From: Erythrobacter donghaensis
Lineage (GTDB): Bacteria; Pseudomonadota; Alphaproteobacteria; Sphingomonadales; Sphingomonadaceae
Length of the DNA stretch: 25,622 bases
Reading direction: 5' to 3'
Assembly (NCBI RefSeq): GCF_001557325.1
Contig: NZ_LSJS01000249.1
Span: 1 to 25,622 of the forward strand
The notes under the pieces were generated by a model. The model was not told where the DNA came from. It made no database searches and saw only the letters and a program-made list of their open reading frames with translations. Positions within the stretch are counted from its first letter, which is position 1. Each line of letters opens with the position of its first letter. Shown in pieces: positions 22,932 through 25,622 of this stretch. A program made the position numbers and the translations under genes.

Positions 22932-23926
22932 CGCAGTTTCTGGCGCGCCGGGGCCAGCATGAAGTCCGCGATGGCCCCGGCGACGCCCTTGCCGAGCGGC
23001 AGGGCGGGGTCGCGATAGGTGGCGAGGTTGGCGGCGGGCGCGGTGCCTTCCACGTCTTTCAGCACGTGGTTCGCATCGGGCAGCACCACCAGCTTCGCCG
23101 CCGGGTTCGCCGCCGCCAGCCGCTCGGCATCGGAGACGGGGACCTGCAGGTCCTTGCCCCCCTGCACGATCAGCAGCGGCAGCGTCACCTGCGCGGCGAG
23201 ATCGGCGGGGTCGTAGGAGAAGGCGCTGATCAGGAAGCCCTGCACTGTCTGAGCGAACAGGCCCCGCAGCGGTACGGGCAGGTTGTCGACGTTCACGTAG
23301 TGACCGGAGGCCAGAATATCGACCGCGTTGTCGGCGGGCACGATCAGGGTCACGTTTGCAGGATTGGCACGGATCTGGTCCTTGATGACATCGCCCAGCG
23401 GCCGCCCCGGCGCGGCGACCAGCACCACACCGCAAAGGTCCGGCAGCTCCTGCGCCGCCACGAGCGCCACCAGCCCGCCCTCGCTGTGCCCGATCAGCCA
23501 GACGCACGCCGCGCCTGTCGCCAGCCTCGTGGCGGCGACCCAGGCGGCGGTGTCGGCGACATAGTCGGGGATGGTGACGGCGTTGGGATTGGCGAGCGCC
23601 TTGGCGCTCCCGAACATCCCGCGCTTGTCGATCCGCACCGTCGCAATCCCGCGCTCGGCCAGCGCCGCGGCGAGCAGGCGGTAGGACGCGGCGGCGACGC
23701 CGAGCGGGTTGTTGCCGTCACGATCGGTCGGGCCCGAGCCGGGGATGATCAGCGCGACCGGCCCCTCCCCGCCCTCGCTCGCACGCAGCAGCGTGCCGGA
23801 CAGCGGGCCCTGCGGTCCGGGGGCTTCGATGGGCTCGCCGGCCGGGGGTGCCTCGGCCGGTTCGGCGGAGAGGGGGGCCGACGAGGCGAGCAGTGCGGCG
23901 GCGATCATCGCGGGTTTCATCGTCAT
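22928..23926 (-). CDS. Secreted alpha/beta hydrolase
   Basis: The protein has 332 residues. I chose the ATG at 23924-23926 because GGAGG lies 6 nt upstream; a second ATG two codons on is possible. The frame stays open for 89 more codons upstream, but that region holds the promoter. Residues 1-22 are a signal peptide ([20 protein letters not shown]..), followed by a Pro/Ala/Glu-rich linker. The triad is visible: S148 in GHSEGG, D259 in GGKDLQVP and H287 in DANHVLK. The [13 protein letters not shown] segment (residues 61-73) and [10 protein letters not shown] mark the S33-like 'serine aminopeptidase/lysophospholipase' group of exported hydrolases. It probably works in the periplasm on esters or peptides; the substrate is unknown. 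It overlaps the convergent dehydrogenase gene by 4 nt. Confidence 0.9.
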   Translation of the reverse strand: MTMKPAMIAAALLASSAPLSAEPAEAPPAGEPIEAPGPQGPLSGTLLRASEGGEGPVALIIPGSGPTDRDGNNPLGVAAASYRLLAAALAERGIATVRIDKRGMFGSAKALANPNAVTIPDYVADTAAWVAATRLATGAACVWLIGHSEGGLVALVAAQELPDLCGVVLVAAPGRPLGDVIKDQIRANPANVTLIVPADNAVDILASGHYVNVDNLPVPLRGLFAQTVQGFLISAFSYDPADLAAQVTLPLLIVQGGKDLQVPVSDAERLAAANPAAKLVVLPDANHVLKDVEGTAPAANLATYRDPALPLGKGVAGAIADFMLAPARQKLR

Positions 23927-23948
23927 CCGGAACCTCCCTTGCCGCAAC

Positions 23949-23978
23949 ATGATAGGCGCGCGCGGCGCCATGCTGCAA
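23949..23978 (-). promoter_or_regulatory. Promoter of the secreted hydrolase
   Basis: On the minus strand, TTGCAG (23973-23978) and TATCAT (23949-23954) are 18 nt apart, with the start near 23942 and a short leader carrying the GGAGG ribosome-binding site. Both hexamers are reasonable; the spacing is 1 nt longer than ideal. Confidence 0.5.
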
Positions 23979-24017
23979 GCATGCTGCCGCGCTCCCCCTT
24001 CGTGGTTTTTCATTGCC

Positions 24018-24037
24018 TTGACCGCGCGCCCGGTCAA
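24018..24037. promoter_or_regulatory. Inverted repeat TTGACC-N8-GGTCAA in divergent promoter region
   Basis: A perfect 6-bp inverted repeat with an 8-nt spacer lies 32 nt upstream of the FAD oxidase gene. Its left half also looks like a -35 hexamer (TTGACC), but no clear -10 follows at 16-18 nt. It could be an operator for a dimeric repressor acting on one or both divergent genes. Confidence 0.4.
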
Positions 24038-24068
24038 AGATGCGGCAACAGCGAACGGGGGCGTTCCG

Positions 24069-25520
24069 ATGAAGTGGTTGACCGGCAAGGCCAAGGCACC
24101 GGTGGACGGGCTCGCGCGCGTCACCTCATGGATGAAGGTGTTCTTCGGCGACGCCCACGTCACCCGCCCCGTCGACGAGGCGGCGCTGGTCAAAGCACTC
24201 GGAGGACGGCCCTACAGCTGCATCGGCCAGTCGCACAGCTACAACGGCATCCAGGTCATCCCCGGCATCACAGCCTTCCACATGGGCGAATCCCGCTTCG
24301 ACAGCCTCACCTACGACCCCGTCACCCAGACCGCGACCTGCGGCCCCTCGGTCAAGGTGCTCACCCTCAAGCAGGCGCTGGTGAAGCACGGGCGGCGGAT
24401 GCTCAACAGCGGCAACTACATGGAGCAGACCGTGATCGGCGCGCTCAGCGGGGGGACGCACGGCTACGGCCCCGAAGGCGTCATCGCGCAGAGCGTCACC
24501 GCGCTGACCTTCCTCGACGGCCACGGGCAGAAGATCACGCTGAAACAGGGTGATCCGGACTTCCCCTATGCCGCCCTCTCCTTCGGCACGATCGGCCCGA
24601 TCCTCAGCGTCACGCTGCGCACTGCGCCGACGCAGCCCTACCAGTCCGATGCCTGGGTCACCCGCCTCTCGAAAAAGGCCGCGCTGTCCAAGGGCGCGAT
24701 GGCGGTGACCGCAGCGGTCGTGCCCTATAGCGACCCCGCCGACCCGCTGATCATGCTCCATACCCTGCGCCCGGCGAGCGAGGGCAAGGGGGCGCGCAAG
24801 ACCACCGCGCCGCTGTTCTCGCTCGCGGGGCTGACCGAATTCCTGCTGCGCCGCCTGTGGGCCTTCGACCGGCTGTTCCCGGCCCTGCGCTACCGGCTGC
24901 AACGCGCCGCCAACCGGCTCGACATCCGCACCCACCGCCGCGTCATCACCGCGCCCGAGGATCTCGATTACCTCTACGATCCCGAACCCCTGCTCAAGAC
25001 CCAGCGCGCGCCCGACCTCTTGACCGGCTTCTTCGCGACCACCTTCACCGCCTACAACCTCGCCTTCTTCGTGCCGCTCGAACGGACCGACGAGGTGGTG
25101 CGCTTCCTCATGCTCGAGTCCGAAAAGCTGCGCCCGCTGGGCTTCGTGCTCAAGAGCCTGATCTCGGTCCGCGAGCTGCCCGACGCAAGCGACCTGCCCT
25201 TCGCGGGCAATTTCGGCGGGCCTGCCGCCGCGATCGACCTGTTTGCCGATGTGCGCGACTATGCCTGGCTCGAACGGCTGCAACGCGCGGTGACGAGCTA
25301 CTTCCCCGGCGTGCGCCCGCATTGGGGCAAGAGCGCGATCGTCGACGATTTCGCCGCAGCACTGGGCGAGGAGCACATCAACGCGCTGCGCGCACTGCAT
25401 CTCAGGCACTATCCGCCCGGCACGCTCACCCCCAATGAAGCGGTGCGCAAGCTGTTCGATCTGGGCGATCCTGCCCCCGCCAGCGCCATTGCCAAGGCAA
25501 CCGCGCCGACCGAGGCTTGA
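24069..25520 (+). CDS. FAD-binding oxidoreductase, aldonolactone oxidase-like
   Basis: The protein has 483 residues. A GGGGG run lies about 7 nt before the ATG at 24069; the frame is open upstream, but that part overlaps the divergent hydrolase. The N-terminal half is a PCMH-type FAD-binding domain: CIGQSHSYNGIQVIPG, in which H56 is in the place where related oxidases attach FAD covalently, then CGPSVKVLTLKQALVKHGRR and the FAD-binding TVIGALSGGTHGYGPEG at about 121-137. The C-terminal half resembles the substrate domain of D-arabinono-1,4-lactone oxidase, with YFPGVRPHWGK near the end. Members oxidise sugar lactones or alcohols, passing electrons to oxygen or another acceptor. The substrate and covalent FAD are inferred. 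There is no signal peptide. The last residues are a loose Ala-rich tail. Confidence 0.85.
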   Translation: MKWLTGKAKAPVDGLARVTSWMKVFFGDAHVTRPVDEAALVKALGGRPYSCIGQSHSYNGIQVIPGITAFHMGESRFDSLTYDPVTQTATCGPSVKVLTLKQALVKHGRRMLNSGNYMEQTVIGALSGGTHGYGPEGVIAQSVTALTFLDGHGQKITLKQGDPDFPYAALSFGTIGPILSVTLRTAPTQPYQSDAWVTRLSKKAALSKGAMAVTAAVVPYSDPADPLIMLHTLRPASEGKGARKTTAPLFSLAGLTEFLLRRLWAFDRLFPALRYRLQRAANRLDIRTHRRVITAPEDLDYLYDPEPLLKTQRAPDLLTGFFATTFTAYNLAFFVPLERTDEVVRFLMLESEKLRPLGFVLKSLISVRELPDASDLPFAGNFGGPAAAIDLFADVRDYAWLERLQRAVTSYFPGVRPHWGKSAIVDDFAAALGEEHINALRALHLRHYPPGTLTPNEAVRKLFDLGDPAPASAIAKATAPTEA

Positions 25521-25528
25521 TGCGCGCC

Positions 25529-25622
25529 TCAGTCGATGCGGTGCTCGCCCCTGATCCACCGCGAGTGCTTGTGGAGGTGCGGAGGACCGCTGTGCCTGAG
25601 GCACCGGCAGTCCACTTCAACA
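25529..25622 (-). CDS. C-terminal end of an unidentified gene (cut by window edge)
   Basis: A minus-strand frame enters from the right edge and stops at 25529-25531, leaving 30 residues: VEVDCRCLRHSGPPHLHKHS followed by RWIRGEHRID. The Cys/His-rich, basic tail (DCRC, then HLHKHS) reads like a plausible protein end, and the frame stops just 8 nt from the convergent oxidase stop, as is common in this compact region. Other frames here give low-complexity Ser/Thr/Ala text. I do not recognise the family, and the fragment is too short to be sure it is coding. Confidence 0.35.
   Translation of the reverse strand, partial: VEVDCRCLRHSGPPHLHKHSRWIRGEHRID

Overview
The window is GC-rich chromosomal DNA from an alphaproteobacterium, most likely a sphingomonad such as the Erythrobacteraceae. 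I base this on the RpoB, RpoC, GltX and GroEL sequences, the TTGAC(A/T)-type promoters, and small accessory genes typical of that order. It is mostly a core-gene region. I see no insertion sequence, prophage or CRISPR array. All calls come from reading the sequence; no database search was run.

Layout. 1-407 (-) is the start of a secreted tricorn-like beta-propeller protease, cut by the left edge. 518-2369 (-) holds gltX and a short unknown gene. 2534-11173 (-) holds rpoC and rpoB, with a degenerate tRNA-Leu(CAA)-like sequence in the gap between them. 11613-12561 (+) is a three-gene module: a small membrane peptide, a DUF2975 membrane protein and an XRE-type regulator. 12881-13843 (+) holds rplJ and rplL behind a long structured leader. 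13981-16141 (+) encodes an unknown four-helix membrane protein and a MATE transporter, convergent with an MscS channel (16138-16992, -). 17202-19198 (+) is groES-groEL under a CIRCE element. 19410-25520 is a set of accessory genes: a host-attachment-family protein, two alpha/beta hydrolases, a membrane-anchored SRPBCC protein coupled to a zinc alcohol dehydrogenase, and an FAD-linked oxidase. The tail of another gene enters at the right edge.

Genes acting together. RpoB and RpoC form the catalytic core of RNA polymerase; L10 and L7/L12 form the ribosomal stalk. In most bacteria these four genes are collinear (rplJ-rplL-rpoB-rpoC). Here rpoBC lies on the opposite strand, upstream of rplJL, and points away from it; the peptide/DUF2975/XRE module sits in the gap. 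Each half has its own promoter and a long leader. GroES and GroEL form the chaperonin, repressed by HrcA through CIRCE.

Best leads: (1) the tRNA-Leu-like element between rpoB and rpoC, with intact acceptor, D and variable arms, a collapsed anticodon arm and a bulged T stem; (2) the split and inverted rplJL/rpoBC locus; (3) the peptide/DUF2975/XRE module with a nested 33-bp dyad in front of it; (4) a terminator that overlaps the rplJ promoter.
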